This document shows, piece by piece, positions 1 to 8,585 of a stretch of 64,000 bases of DNA. The DNA is from JAAUTY01 sp964397305 (GTDB lineage: Bacteria > Cyanobacteriota > Cyanobacteriia > Cyanobacteriales > Spirulinaceae). The DNA lies in NCBI GenBank assembly GCA_964397305.1, contig CAYNIP010000005.1:62001-126000 (forward strand). The letters are read 5' to 3'. Every line of letters starts with the position of its first letter. Position 1 is the first letter of the stretch. The notes beneath the pieces were generated by a model that worked only from the letters and a program-made list of their open reading frames with translations, made no database searches and was not told where the DNA came from. Position numbers and translations under genes: made by a program.

Positions 1-656
1 AAGCGATTGGGGATCACCGTTGGGGTGTTCGTGGTTGGGGTTGCAGCCGTACCCTCCCCGTTCGCTGGCGTCGAGGCACGCCCCGCCTGATTCAGAGCCT
101 CTTGCAGCGGGTTGCTAGAGGTGCGATCGCCCCCATTCAACAGCATTCCCAGCGGGGCAGCCTCGTTATTGGGATTGAGAAACGCCGCTAGGGGATTAGT
201 CCCCTGCCCCCGGTCCGCAGCCGCCGGGGGATTGAGGAAGGGATTATTGGCTGTGGGCTGCGCGGGGGTGCTGTCTGGGGTCGCCGCTTCTGTCTGACCC
301 TGCATAAACTGCCCCAACAGGCTGGAGGACTGGTTATCTTCCTCCGGTTCAGGCACTTCGATCGCGTCCAAGGGCACGGGGATCAGCTCGTCGGTTTCGC
401 CAAAGAGGAAAGCCAAGTCTTCGGGGTTGGCCCCTTCGGGCAGGTCTTCGAGATTGCGGCGGCCCGAGGCGTCTTCTTCAACAATGGTCACCAGCCATTC
501 AGGATGCTGTCGGTAAGCCCAGAGACCGCCCCCGAAGGCAAACAAGGCGGCAACACAGCCATAGACCAGCGGCCGCTTGTAGAGGGGGCGCGGGGGGGGA
601 ATGTGAAGATCGGGGTGGGCTGAGGAGCCTCCAGCCGGGGGAGTGTTGGCAGCCAT
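1..656 (-). CDS. Single-pass membrane protein with Pro/Asn-rich exposed region, C-terminus cut by window edge
   Basis: An uninterrupted minus-strand frame runs from an ATG at 656 to the window edge (218 codons, no stop). It begins MAANTPPAGG, continues through a Pro-rich stretch, and has one hydrophobic segment at about residues 30-47 (VYGCVAALFAFGGGLWAY). After this comes an acidic stretch (NLEDLPEGANPEDLAFLFGE), then a low-complexity tail rich in Asn, Pro, Ala and Thr with repeated NPFLNPP/NPLAAFLNP-like units. The layout suggests a membrane-anchored protein with a long disordered exposed part. I do not recognise a family. An in-frame GTG at 668 (giving MSKP before the ATG) is an alternative start; neither start has a clear Shine-Dalgarno. 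Confidence 0.6.
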   Translation of the reverse strand, partial: MAANTPPAGGSSAHPDLHIPPPRPLYKRPLVYGCVAALFAFGGGLWAYRQHPEWLVTIVEEDASGRRNLEDLPEGANPEDLAFLFGETDELIPVPLDAIEVPEPEEDNQSSSLLGQFMQGQTEAATPDSTPAQPTANNPFLNPPAAADRGQGTNPLAAFLNPNNEAAPLGMLLNGGDRTSSNPLQEALNQAGRASTPANGEGTAATPTTNTPTVIPNR

Positions 657-779
657 TGGTTTACTCACGTCGTCACAAGGGTTACAAACCAGCAAGCTCT
701 ATCGGGGGTTGGAGCGATCGCCAGCTCTCCCCCCACTCTAGCCCAAGTTGCCAGAAACCGCAGGCGCAGCCCCGGTCTA

Positions 780-1126
780 GGGTGGACGCAAAAAAGCGCG
801 GCTCCCCTGAATGTTGTGCGATGGTTCAAGGAGCAGAGTGTAGCCCTCTTTCGTGTTACAGGGCCCCTCTGAGAGAAGCCGCTGCGCGCCTCCATCCCCC
901 GGCCCCTGCTCCCAAAGCTGGGAGCAGGGGAGTTAGAAGCCCCTCTCCCAACTTGGAAGAGGAGTTGGGGTGAGGGTTTAGCGAAGGAGTCCCAACATCC
1001 CCCCGGCCCCTGCTCCCAAAGCTGGGAGCAAAGGAGTTAGAAGCCCCTCTCCCAACTTGGGAGAGGGGTTTGGGGTGAGGGTTTAGCGAAGAAGTCCCAA
1101 CATCCCGCGTAAAATTTCGTTCACCC
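780..1126. mobile_element. Family 1 repeat element, copy A, with internal 104-bp duplication
   Basis: The left end reads GGGTGGACGCAAAAAAGCGCGG and the right end is the inverse of GGGTGAACGAAATTTTACGC, so the termini form an imperfect inverted repeat of about 20 bp. The interior carries palindromes of the type CCCCTCTCCC-aactt-GGGAGAGGGG. The internal module beginning near 896 is repeated 104 bp downstream, near 1000. No coding capacity is credible. Related copies lie at 6897, 10019 and 18241. This copy shows no clear target duplication (only CTAG is shared by the flanks). Confidence 0.75.
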
Positions 1127-1671
1127 GCTAGCACCTACCTTTGCTTCATGATCCAACAGCCTAGCTCCCCAAATTTTGCCTCAGCTCACTCCCCAATCCT
1201 GAGCACCCACACGGCGGCTGGTAGAGAAACGTAGCGCCCGCTAGGCTAAAAGAAGGCTCTAGCAGCACTCCTACGCCGTTGCCAGAGCCGTGTTGACCAC
1301 GGCTGTGAGCGGGCTGAAATCAGCTTTACGTGTTCTTAATGAAAATGTGCTGTTGTAGACATTAAGGGTGTAAGCAAACGGCTTTTTATTCTGACAGATT
1401 TTAATCCCTGGAAAAGCACGGTGCGCGCCTCCCCCGTGAGCGCTACCCTGATCTGCCCTGCGGGACGAGCAGGCTTTAACAGCTCCCGGCTCCCAAAGCT
1501 GGCCGCAGGGGCCGAGTCCTCCGCCCAAGGCTGGCGGAGAGATTGGGGGTGTTGGCCCCGCCCATCTCGCATCACTGTAGCGTTGCCCATTTCGAGGGCT
1601 CCCCAAGTTGTCCCGCGCCTTGTCCCGATCCCTCTACTCCTAACCGCCGTCGTGAACGGGTACAGATTCTG
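1127..1671. other. Intergenic stretch with degenerate repeat remnants
   Basis: No convincing gene is present. A short hairpin (AGCCGTG ttgac CACGGCT, 1286-1304) lies in it. Around 1420-1510 the text resembles a decayed family 1 interior (GCGCGCCTCCCCC, GCTCCCGGCTCCCAAAGCTGG). Open frames on both strands here overlap these remnants and look accidental. Confidence 0.5.
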
Positions 1672-2622
1672 ATGTCAACTCACTCCTCACCGTCGCGTCT
1701 GATTCACCAGTGCATTGCCTATTTGCAGACGGAGTATCAGTATATTTACGGTTCTCAACATCCGGACTATGCAGCTCTGATCGAGCCCACGGCCAGCGAA
1801 ATTTTGGGGCTGATTGCTAGTTGTGATGCGCCCTACCATAACCTGGATCACACGGTGCAGGTGGTTCTCGCCGGCCAAGAGATGGCCCAGGGCAAATACC
1901 TCTGCGCTGAGCCCGTGCCTGTTCAGGATTGGCTTCAGTTCATCATCGCCCTCCTCTGCCATGACATTGGTTATCTGAAAGGGGTCTGCCGTCACGACTG
2001 TCCTGAGGAGCAGGTCTTTGCTACTGGCGTCGATGGCCAGGTCGTCAGGCTCCAGCCCGAGGCGACTGGCGCGAGCCTGACGCCCTATCACGTTGATCGC
2101 GGGAAGCTTTTTGTGGCAGAAACCTTTTGCGATCAACCCTTGATCAACATCGCGGCGGTGCAGTTAAACATTGAACTCACGCGCTTCCCCGTACCGCGCA
2201 CAACGCTTCATGCTGACACCCACTATTGGCCAGGGCTGACTCGGGCGGCGGATCTGATCGGGCAATTAGCCGACCCGATGTACTTGTCCAAACTGCCGGC
2301 CCTGTTTCAAGAGTTTGAAGAGACGGGCAGTAATAAAGCGATGGGCTACCAGAGTCCCCAGGAGTTGCGCTCCGGTTATCCTAAGTTCTACTGGCAAGGG
2401 GTGTCTCTCTACCTGACTCAGGGGATTCGCTACTTAGAGATGACTCATGCTGGCCGCGCCATTCTCGCCAGCCTCTACAACAATCGCGCGGTGGTGGAAA
2501 AAGAACTGGACCGCTTCTACTACGGTTACTCGAATGCGGCGAGTCGCCTTCTCGGCCGCTGGTGGCGATCGCTCCGCCATCACTCCTTGGCGGCCAGTCT
2601 AGAGCGACCCAGCACAAGCTAG
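1672..2622 (+). CDS. HD-domain metal-dependent phosphohydrolase (Npun_R2479-like)
   Basis: This 316-residue protein has an HD-type metal site: YHNLDHTVQV near residue 62 and LLCHDIGYLKGVCRHD near residue 100. Later comes the strongly patterned stretch TPYHVDRGKLFVAETF. These fit the cyanobacterial HD-domain metalloprotein family typified by Npun_R2479, whose substrate is not known; HD proteins commonly hydrolyse nucleotides or phosphodiesters. The frame is open from 1543, but the residues before 1672 are encoded by repeat-like DNA and the MSTHSSPSRLIHQ start matches the family better. Its neighbours suggest no pathway. The family call is firm, the function unknown. Confidence 0.8.
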   Translation: MSTHSSPSRLIHQCIAYLQTEYQYIYGSQHPDYAALIEPTASEILGLIASCDAPYHNLDHTVQVVLAGQEMAQGKYLCAEPVPVQDWLQFIIALLCHDIGYLKGVCRHDCPEEQVFATGVDGQVVRLQPEATGASLTPYHVDRGKLFVAETFCDQPLINIAAVQLNIELTRFPVPRTTLHADTHYWPGLTRAADLIGQLADPMYLSKLPALFQEFEETGSNKAMGYQSPQELRSGYPKFYWQGVSLYLTQGIRYLEMTHAGRAILASLYNNRAVVEKELDRFYYGYSNAASRLLGRWWRSLRHHSLAASLERPSTS

Positions 2623-2646
2623 ATCAGCGGGTCAGCCCGATGCGCT

Positions 2647-3369
2647 CTAGTAGTCATACTCAACGAGCACCTGAAGCCACTGGGGCGGGCGCGGGATGGG
2701 ATTGCCCAAACGGTCAAAAATGAGCAAGGCCACGAGATGAACCGTAAAGGTGTAGAGCAAATTGCTCACGAGCACTGCACCAATGGCGAGGCCTTGGATC
2801 AGCACCGGGCCGGGCTGGTTGAGGATGCCCAGTTGAATAAAGGCCCAATCCACCCAGACCGAGACCTGGTTGATGGCATAAATCCAGAGATTTTCGCCGA
2901 GGAGCACGGAGAGCAGCCAGAAGCGGAAAAAGAAGCCGAAGCTGCCCAGCAGCATTCCTGTCAGCAGGCCGAAGTACCAACTCCCTTGGCGTCGCCAGAT
3001 GGCCCCCAGTTGCACCCCCAAGAGACCGAAGGGGACGATGTACATGATGCTACGGGTTGGCCCCATCAGCACGGAGAGCAGCAGCCCAGAGACCAGCGCA
3101 CTCATCCAAGCGGCTCGGCCGCCACGCCGTAGGTAGACGAGGGCAATCGGGATCGGGAAGAGAATGCGGAGCAGGGGGCCGAGGGGAAAGTAGTAGTTAA
3201 TCAGCCAAATCAAGCTGGCGGCGCTGGCGAGGAAGGCTGTTTCCACGACGACGAGGGTGGTGGCAGCGGCAACCGGGAGATCGTCGGCCTCGGGGCGATC
3301 GCCAGCCGGGGCCCTCTTAGCCTCATCGCCGCTATCGACCCAGTTCCGATCGCTGGTCTCACTCCGCAT
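2647..3369 (-). CDS. DUF2232 multi-pass membrane protein
   Basis: The 240-residue product has a charged N-terminus of about 40 residues, then at least five hydrophobic segments, with GRAAWMSALVSGLLLSVLMGP and SWYFGLLTGMLLGSFGFFF in the middle. This matches the DUF2232 family shared by cyanobacteria and plastid-bearing plants, of unknown function (distantly related to S-component-like membrane proteins). I chose ATG at 3369 because GGAGGT lies about 8 bases upstream; the GTG six bases earlier sits too close to it. It converges with the HD protein gene, leaving only 24 bp between the two stops, and no terminator is visible there. Confidence 0.75.
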   Translation of the reverse strand: MRSETSDRNWVDSGDEAKRAPAGDRPEADDLPVAAATTLVVVETAFLASAASLIWLINYYFPLGPLLRILFPIPIALVYLRRGGRAAWMSALVSGLLLSVLMGPTRSIMYIVPFGLLGVQLGAIWRRQGSWYFGLLTGMLLGSFGFFFRFWLLSVLLGENLWIYAINQVSVWVDWAFIQLGILNQPGPVLIQGLAIGAVLVSNLLYTFTVHLVALLIFDRLGNPIPRPPQWLQVLVEYDY

Positions 3370-3658
3370 TACCACAAACCTCCGAACCTAAGAACCCCTT
3401 TGGGCCTGAGCGATGATGAGCAAGGGGGCTGTAGGGCAGAAACCTCGGGCTAGCCCTAGCCAGGAACCAGAATTTTCCCTAGAGCCGCCGGGCGGTAGAG
3501 CCGGCCTCGCTCCCCTTGAGTGTAGCGGTCTTTGAGGGCCTGAGTGGGGGTTGCCAACTGGGATGGCGGCCTGGGCCTGGAGTTGGCGGCGGCGTCAGTC
3601 GTCCGTGGCCCGGGTTCGGTAAAGTATTGTTAAGCAAGCCTTAACCCCCCCATTGCCC

Positions 3659-4627
3659 ATGTCTGCTGAGTCCTCTCCGGTTCCCGCCCTAGGCAGGGCT
3701 ATGCCGCTCCTGTTGATTTCGCCCTTCTTTCTCTGGGGCACAGCGATGGTGGCGATGAAAGGGGCGATCGCCCACACAACGCCCTTGTTTGTCGCGAGTG
3801 TCCGCCTGCTGCCCGCTGGCCTGCTGATCCTGATCGTCGCCGCCCTCTGGGGGCTGCCCCAACCGCGCGGCTGGCGGGCTTGGGGTTGGATCGCCCTGTT
3901 TGCCTTGCTGGATGGGTTCCTGTTTCAGAGCTGCCTCGCGGAGGGGTTGGCGCGGACGGGGGCTGGTCTCGGGTCGGTGATGATTGACTCCCAGCCGCTG
4001 GCGATCGCCCTGCTCTCCAGTTGGCTGTTTGGGGAAGTGATCGGCCTCTGGGGTTGGCTGGGCCTCGGGATCGGGGTGCTGGGGATCAGCCTGATTGGCC
4101 TGCCGGAGGCCTGGCTGCTGGGCTGGCTGCGGGGCCCGGCAATGCTACCGGCCTGGCCTGGGGCTAGCCTGTTCAGCAGTGGGGAGTTGTGGATGCTGCT
4201 GGCGGCCTTGTCCATGGCCTTGGGAACTGTGAGTATTCGCTTTGTCAGCCGCCATGCGGACCCGGTGGTGGCCACGGGCTGGCATATGATCCTAGGGGGA
4301 CTGCCCCTCTTGCTGCTGTCGGGGGCCTGGGAGTCGGGGCAGGTGGCCAACCTCACGGGCAGCGATTGGTGGGCCCTGGGGTATGCGGCGGTCTTGGGCA
4401 GCGCGATCGCCTACGCGATCTTCTTCTACATCGCCGCCAGCGGCAACCTGACCAGTTTTGCCTCGCTGACGTTTTTAACCCCCGTATTTGCCCTCGTCTT
4501 TGGCAACCTGCTGTTGGCGGAAGTCCTGAGCCCAATTCAATGGAGTGGAACGGTGTTAACGCTAGTCAGCATTTACCTGATTAACCGCCGGGAGCAGATT
4601 GCGACTTGGTGGCAGGAGCGGCGGTAG
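3659..4627 (+). CDS. DMT-family (EamA) transporter
   Basis: The 322-residue protein has about ten transmembrane segments arranged as two EamA repeats. The first begins LLLISPFFLWGTAMVAMKGAI and the second around GELWMLLAALSMALGTVSIRF; the conserved ending TFLTPVFALVFGNLLLAE is present in the second half. EamA carriers export amino acids, metabolites or drugs, and the substrate cannot be read from sequence. ATG 3659 is preferred over the TTG two codons earlier. The sua5-type gene starts 2 bp after this stop, so the two are probably cotranscribed. Confidence 0.85.
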   Translation: MSAESSPVPALGRAMPLLLISPFFLWGTAMVAMKGAIAHTTPLFVASVRLLPAGLLILIVAALWGLPQPRGWRAWGWIALFALLDGFLFQSCLAEGLARTGAGLGSVMIDSQPLAIALLSSWLFGEVIGLWGWLGLGIGVLGISLIGLPEAWLLGWLRGPAMLPAWPGASLFSSGELWMLLAALSMALGTVSIRFVSRHADPVVATGWHMILGGLPLLLLSGAWESGQVANLTGSDWWALGYAAVLGSAIAYAIFFYIAASGNLTSFASLTFLTPVFALVFGNLLLAEVLSPIQWSGTVLTLVSIYLINRREQIATWWQERR

Positions 4628-4629
4628 CG

Positions 4630-5232
4630 ATGCCCTATCTGGCTTGGTCAGACTTCCTGGCTAGGGTCACAGCGGGTCAGGTGGTGAGCTTCCCCACGGA
4701 CACGGTTCCAGCTCTGGCAACGCGCCCCGAGGCGGGGGCGGCGATCTTTGCGGTCAAGCAGCGATCGCCCGACAAGCCCCTGATCCTGATGGGGGCTCAG
4801 TGGGCTGACTTAGAGCCCTATGTGGCCGGGAGCGCTGCTCAGCGGGAGCAGTGGCAAGTGCTGGCAGACCAGTACTGGCCCGGGGCCCTCACTCTGGTTT
4901 TACCTGCTTCTGAGCGAGTGCCGGCTGTCCTGCACCCCCAGGACCCCCGCACCATCGGTCTGCGGGTGCCGGCCTTGGCGATCGCCCGCGACCTCCTCGC
5001 GGCCACGGGGCCCCTGGCCACCACAAGCGCCAACCGCTCGGGGGAGCCGCCCCTCGCAACCTTGGCGGCGATCGCGGCCGCTTTTCCCGAGGTCGGCGTC
5101 TTGGCGGCCCCCCCCCTGGAAGCGACTCAGGCCCTCGGCAGCGGCCTCCCTTCCACCGTCGTCAAGTGGACGGCGGCGGGCTGGCAGGTGTTGCGCCAGG
5201 GCAGCGTGAATTTCCCCACCGCGACCGGCTAA
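4630..5232 (+). CDS. Sua5/YciO/YrdC-type threonylcarbamoyl-AMP synthase
   Basis: The product makes threonylcarbamoyladenylate from threonine, bicarbonate and ATP for the universal tRNA t6A37 modification. Family signatures are GQVVSFPTDTVPALATRP at the N-terminus, IFAVKQRSPDKPLILM, YWPGALTLVLP, TIGLRVP and the TTSANRSGEPP loop. At 200 residues it is the short form, lacking the C-terminal Sua5 domain. ATG 4630 follows the EamA stop by 2 bp with GGAG upstream; an upstream GTG at 4606 in the same frame would overlap EamA. Orthologues YrdC and YciO are hard to separate by eye, so no symbol is given. Confidence 0.88.
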   Translation: MPYLAWSDFLARVTAGQVVSFPTDTVPALATRPEAGAAIFAVKQRSPDKPLILMGAQWADLEPYVAGSAAQREQWQVLADQYWPGALTLVLPASERVPAVLHPQDPRTIGLRVPALAIARDLLAATGPLATTSANRSGEPPLATLAAIAAAFPEVGVLAAPPLEATQALGSGLPSTVVKWTAAGWQVLRQGSVNFPTATG

Positions 5233-5256
5233 ACAGTCGCTATCCTGAAACAGGCT

Positions 5257-5289
5257 CAGGGTCTTGATCCCGCTGGAATCAAGACCCTG
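5257..5289 (+). terminator. Hairpin downstream of the sua5-type gene
   Basis: A perfect 12-bp inverted repeat (CAGGGTCTTGAT / ATCAAGACCCTG) with a 9-nt loop lies 24 bp after the sua5-type stop. No T-run follows, so it may be an RNA-stabilising or pause hairpin rather than a complete intrinsic terminator. Confidence 0.45.
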
Positions 5290-5351
5290 GGCCAAGGCCG
5301 AAGACCGAGTAAACTCCCCAGGCCTGCTCCTGCTGGTATCCCCCCTTGCCC

Positions 5352-5993
5352 ATGACTGCCCGCGCCCGCGAACCGCTACCGAGTTTGGTCCTCTACCACG
5401 CCCTGAAGTGGTCGGTCGTCAGTCCCCTGCTGCACTTCTACTTTCGTGGCCGCATTGAGGGCGCTGACCATGTGCCACCGACGGGCCCCCTTGTGGTGGC
5501 CAGTAACCACGCCAGCTACTTTGATCCGCCGCTGCTGTCGAACTGTGTTGGGCGGCCCGTGGCCTTCATGGCCAAGGAAGAATTATTTCGGGTGCCGCTC
5601 CTGAAGCAGGCGATCGCCCTCTACGGCGCTTACCCCGTGAAGCGAGCGGCTGCCGATCGCAGTGCTCTGCGAGCCGCCCTCGAGGCCCTCCAGGCTGGTT
5701 GGGCCGTGGGCCTCTTTCTGGAAGGAACCCGGACGCCCGATGCCCGGATCGGAGCCCCGAAGCTGGGGGCCGCCGCGATCGCCGCCCAGGCCCAGGCTCC
5801 TCTGCTGCCCGTGAGCCTCTGGGGCACGGAGCGGATCTGGAGTCCTGAATCGATCTGGCCCCAGCCCGTCCCAGTGACGGTCCGCATCGGCCCTCCCCTA
5901 GATCCCCCCCGTAACAAGGATCGGGATGAACTCCAGGCTGTGACAGAACGCTGTGCCGCCGCCATCAATGCCCTCCACGCCCAGGGGCGTTGA
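5352..5993 (+). CDS. 1-acyl-sn-glycerol-3-phosphate acyltransferase (PlsC family)
   Basis: The enzyme transfers the second acyl chain to lysophosphatidic acid in membrane lipid synthesis. The H-x4-D catalytic motif is visible as NHASYFDPP near residue 51, followed by FMAKEELFRVPLLKQAI and the acceptor-binding FLEGTRTPD. The ending PLLPVSLWGTERIW is typical. It is 213 residues, normal for the short PlsC group. ATG 5352 is chosen over a TTG two codons earlier. The gene follows the sua5-type gene on the same strand after the hairpin at 5257-5289. Confidence 0.88.
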   Translation: MTARAREPLPSLVLYHALKWSVVSPLLHFYFRGRIEGADHVPPTGPLVVASNHASYFDPPLLSNCVGRPVAFMAKEELFRVPLLKQAIALYGAYPVKRAAADRSALRAALEALQAGWAVGLFLEGTRTPDARIGAPKLGAAAIAAQAQAPLLPVSLWGTERIWSPESIWPQPVPVTVRIGPPLDPPRNKDRDELQAVTERCAAAINALHAQGR

Positions 5994-6037
5994 AGCCCAT
6001 GCTAGGGTGAAAGCAGTGCATTGGGTCAATTTTTTTG

Positions 6038-6337
6038 ATGCTGAACGATATCCGTCAAGCCCTCAGCGAGAACCTCGATGAGGCAGTCTGGCCTTGGCTG
6101 GCTCCCCATGTGCAGCGGGAAGCCGTGTTTGTCGTGGCGGCCGAGCTAGACCTCCTCACCGTGGGCGAGGCGATCGCCCGCGACCAAGTGGGGCCAGTAC
6201 AGAACTGGATTCGAGCTGACCAACTGGGCAAACCCTCCGCTGGCCAGATCGACGCCTGGAGCGAAAACCCCGGCACTCGCTTCGCCACCTTGATCGTGCA
6301 GCCCTTCGTGTTGGTGCAAGAAAAGGTTGAGGCTTAG
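6038..6337 (+). CDS. DUF2288 family protein
   Basis: A soluble 99-residue protein, MLNDIRQALSENLDEAVWPW through FVLVQEKVEA. Its pattern (HVQREAVFVVAAELDLLTVG, AIARDQVGPVQNWI) matches DUF2288, a small family common in cyanobacteria and proteobacteria with no assigned function. It lies 44 bp after plsC on the same strand, and its stop converges on rpsF 58 bp away. I infer cotranscription with plsC, but no functional link is evident. Confidence 0.8.
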   Translation: MLNDIRQALSENLDEAVWPWLAPHVQREAVFVVAAELDLLTVGEAIARDQVGPVQNWIRADQLGKPSAGQIDAWSENPGTRFATLIVQPFVLVQEKVEA

Positions 6338-6395
6338 CTCGGGGCCGTCAACCCGAGGCCGGGGCGGAGTATCGTGCCTCGGGTCGAGCCTTCCC

Positions 6396-6779
6396 TTAAG
6401 CTTCGTCGTCCGCTGTCGCCTCGCTAGCCCCTACAGCCGCCGTCGCCGCCGTTGCCACGACGGGAGAAACACTGGAGCGACGCGACTTGGTTTCGCTGGC
6501 GCGCAAGGTGAGGTAGCGGATGACCTCTTCGCTGAGGCGCATGGCCCGCTCTAGGGGCGCGACTTGGCTACCATCGCCCAGGTAGTGAACGAGGATATAG
6601 ATGCCGTCTTGGAAGCGATCAATCTCATAGGCCAGTCGCCGCCGCCCCCAAGACTGCAACTCAATCTCCGTTGCGCCATAGTCGGCCAGGATCGTGTTGT
6701 ATTTCTGGGTCGCAGCGTTGATATGCTCCTCGGACAGGTCCGGGCGCAGAACGTACATCATTTCATAAGTGCGAGGCAT
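6396..6779 (-). CDS. rpsF: 30S ribosomal protein S6
   Basis: S6 binds 16S rRNA in the platform of the small subunit with S18. The core MPRTYEMMYVLRPDLSEE, the middle SWGRRRLAYEI and the end RAMRLSEEVIRYLTLR are diagnostic. The start ATG at 6779 has AAGGAG 8 bases upstream; the in-frame GTG/ATG codons further upstream lack this. At 127 residues the protein has a C-terminal extension of about 30 residues rich in Ala, Val, Ser and Thr beyond the normal S6 fold. It stands alone here, without rpsR or ssb. Confidence 0.95.
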   Translation of the reverse strand: MPRTYEMMYVLRPDLSEEHINAATQKYNTILADYGATEIELQSWGRRRLAYEIDRFQDGIYILVHYLGDGSQVAPLERAMRLSEEVIRYLTLRASETKSRRSSVSPVVATAATAAVGASEATADDEA

Positions 6780-6896
6780 CGAATCATCTCCTTGTGGACT
6801 CAACGGCTTCCGGCTGCCCTTGGCTGGCAAATGAGAAGCAAGGATTTACAATCTTACTACGACTGAGCAACAATCTGCGACCCTTGACTCGCAGAG

Positions 6897-7161
6897 AGGT
6901 GGACGCAGAAAAGCGCGGCTCCCCTGAATTTTGAGCTAGGGTTCAAGGAGCAGAGGGTAGCCCTCTACCGCTCCGCGACGCTAGCGTGAGCAGGGTTACG
7001 GGGGCCCCTCTGCGAGAAGCCGCTGCGCGTTGACCTCCCCCGGCTCCGTCTCCCAAGCTGGGAGACGGGGAGCTAGAAGCCCCTCTCCCAACTTGGGAGA
7101 GGGGTTGGGGTGAGGGCTAAGCTAAGGAGTATCAACATCCCGCGTAAAATTTCGTTCACCC
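6897..7161. mobile_element. Family 1 repeat element, copy B, with target duplication
   Basis: The element begins AGGTGGACGCAGAAAAGCGCGG and ends ACGCGTAAAATTTCGTTCACCC in the inverse sense, matching copies A, C and D. It is flanked by TCGCAGAG at 6889-6896 and TCGCAGAG at 7163-7170, an 8-bp direct repeat (9 bp with one mismatch) consistent with a target-site duplication. The interior holds the CGCTCCGCGACGCTAGCG insert also present in copy D and the usual GGGAGAGGGG palindromes. It lies upstream of rpsF and of the FAH-family gene. Confidence 0.75.
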
Positions 7162-7210
7162 TTCGCAGAGGGCCCAGCCTTGCCCAGTTTTTTACCTTGA
7201 CAGATCGTAA

Positions 7211-8011
7211 ATGACACAGCGCTACGTCCGCATTCGCACCCCGCAGGGGCAAACCTACTACGGCTTGCTAGAACTGGATCACAATGTCCGGGTGCTGGAC
7301 GCACCCCCCTGGTTGGGGGGGCAGCCCCTGCCCCAGGCGATCCCGGCGGGTCAGTACACCCTGCTGCCGCCCTGCGCGCCCTCCAAGATCATTGCCGTGG
7401 GTCGGAACTATGCCGCCCACGCGGCGGAGCTGGGCAACGCCGTGCCCCTAGAGCCGTTATTGTTTCTGAAGCCCCCGACGACGGCGATCGCCAGCGGCCA
7501 GGCCATCGACTATCCCCCCCAGTCCCAACAGGTGGACTACGAGGGGGAACTGGCCCTCGTGATCGGCGAGCGCCTGCGCCACTGCCCCCGGGACCAGGCC
7601 CAGAGTAAAATCTGGGGCTATACGATCGCCAATGATGTCACCGCCCGGGACCTCCAGCGGCGCGACCAACAGTGGACCCGGGCCAAGGGCTTTGACAGCT
7701 TCTGCCCCCTCGGCCCCTGGATCGTGCGGGAGTTGAGTGCCGGAGCCCGCTTGCAGACCTTTCTAAATGATGAACCGGAGCCGCGCCAGTCGGCCGCCTT
7801 TGATCAGCAGATCTTTCCTCCGGCCCAGCTCGTGGCCTACATCTCGGAGATCATGACCCTGCTCCCCGGGGATGTCATTCTCACGGGAACCCCGGAGGGG
7901 GTGGGGCCGCTGCAACCGGGCGATCGCGTGCGGGTGGAGATCGAAGGCATTGGCAGTTTGGAAAATGCTGTCACCAGCCGCCAGCCCGCTCCCGCCCTAG
8001 AAGTCCGTTAG
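7211..8011 (+). CDS. Fumarylacetoacetate hydrolase family protein
   Basis: This 266-residue protein belongs to the FAH superfamily, which hydrolyses or decarboxylates acylpyruvates and related oxo-acids with a divalent metal. Visible signatures are IIAVGRNYAAHAAELGN, the metal-ligand stretch VDYEGELALVIGER, GYTIANDVTARDLQRRD, KGFDSFCPLGPWI, and TGTPEGVGPLQPGD near the end. The likely metal ligands are the two acidic residues in DYEGE and the Asp of ANDVTARD. ATG 7211 is the only sensible start. The substrate is not defined, and the neighbouring Tic20-type genes offer no clue. Confidence 0.87.
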   Translation: MTQRYVRIRTPQGQTYYGLLELDHNVRVLDAPPWLGGQPLPQAIPAGQYTLLPPCAPSKIIAVGRNYAAHAAELGNAVPLEPLLFLKPPTTAIASGQAIDYPPQSQQVDYEGELALVIGERLRHCPRDQAQSKIWGYTIANDVTARDLQRRDQQWTRAKGFDSFCPLGPWIVRELSAGARLQTFLNDEPEPRQSAAFDQQIFPPAQLVAYISEIMTLLPGDVILTGTPEGVGPLQPGDRVRVEIEGIGSLENAVTSRQPAPALEVR

Positions 8012-8034
8012 GGGTAGGGAGAGGTGAGGGGGGC

Positions 8035-8568
8035 TCAGCGTACCTGACCGTAGGCGGCTTCAGACACCAAAGGCACGTCGGGATAGCGTCCCCGCAGGCA
8101 CTGGGCGATCGCATAGAGCGATGCGCCGACGACAAAAATAAACACCGCCGTCACCAACACATTGATCAGCAGGGGGCCGCTAGCCGCTAGAGCTCCCTGC
8201 TGCCCCAGCAAGGGGTTGATCAGAGCCTGAGACAGACCCAGCAATTGCAGCACAATGCGGCAAAGGGCCGCCAGGATGGACAGCAGCAGCGCCTGCAAGG
8301 TGTTGAAGCGGAGAAAGTGCGGCAAGCGAGGGTTACGGACCACCAAGATGAAGAGGGCGAAAAAGATGGCCAGCTCCACCACCGCCAAGCCGCCAATCGG
8401 GAAAAAGTAGATAGGCGCCAGCAAAAAAGCCGGCAGAAAAACCCAGACCAAAGACGGCAGCACCGCAAACAGTGTGCCACCAAAGGCCAAGGTTTCCAAA
8501 ATTGGCACCAAGTACACCAAGGCTGAGAACAGGCGCTCTCGGGGAGTTGTCACACCGCGCCAAACCAT
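8035..8568 (-). CDS. Tic20-like membrane protein (divergent copy)
   Basis: A 177-residue protein with about four hydrophobic segments. LFSALVYLVPILETLAFGGT and the motif NPRLPHFLRFNTLQALLLSI mirror the neighbouring Tic20 protein, and the C-terminal YPDVPLVSEAAYGQVR parallels YPELPVFSEAASSQLR there. The family includes the plastid inner-envelope translocon component Tic20; its role in cyanobacteria is not settled. The start is ATG 8568, 18 bp downstream of the stop of the other copy, so the two form an operon. I infer an old tandem duplication. Confidence 0.8.
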   Translation of the reverse strand: MVWRGVTTPRERLFSALVYLVPILETLAFGGTLFAVLPSLVWVFLPAFLLAPIYFFPIGGLAVVELAIFFALFILVVRNPRLPHFLRFNTLQALLLSILAALCRIVLQLLGLSQALINPLLGQQGALAASGPLLINVLVTAVFIFVVGASLYAIAQCLRGRYPDVPLVSEAAYGQVR

Positions 8569-8585
8569 AAATCTCGTCTAAGCCC

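Noticed and set aside
1271..1606. Open frames on both strands upstream of the HD gene
   Set aside because: They overlap degenerate repeats and each other, and lack starts with ribosome sites.
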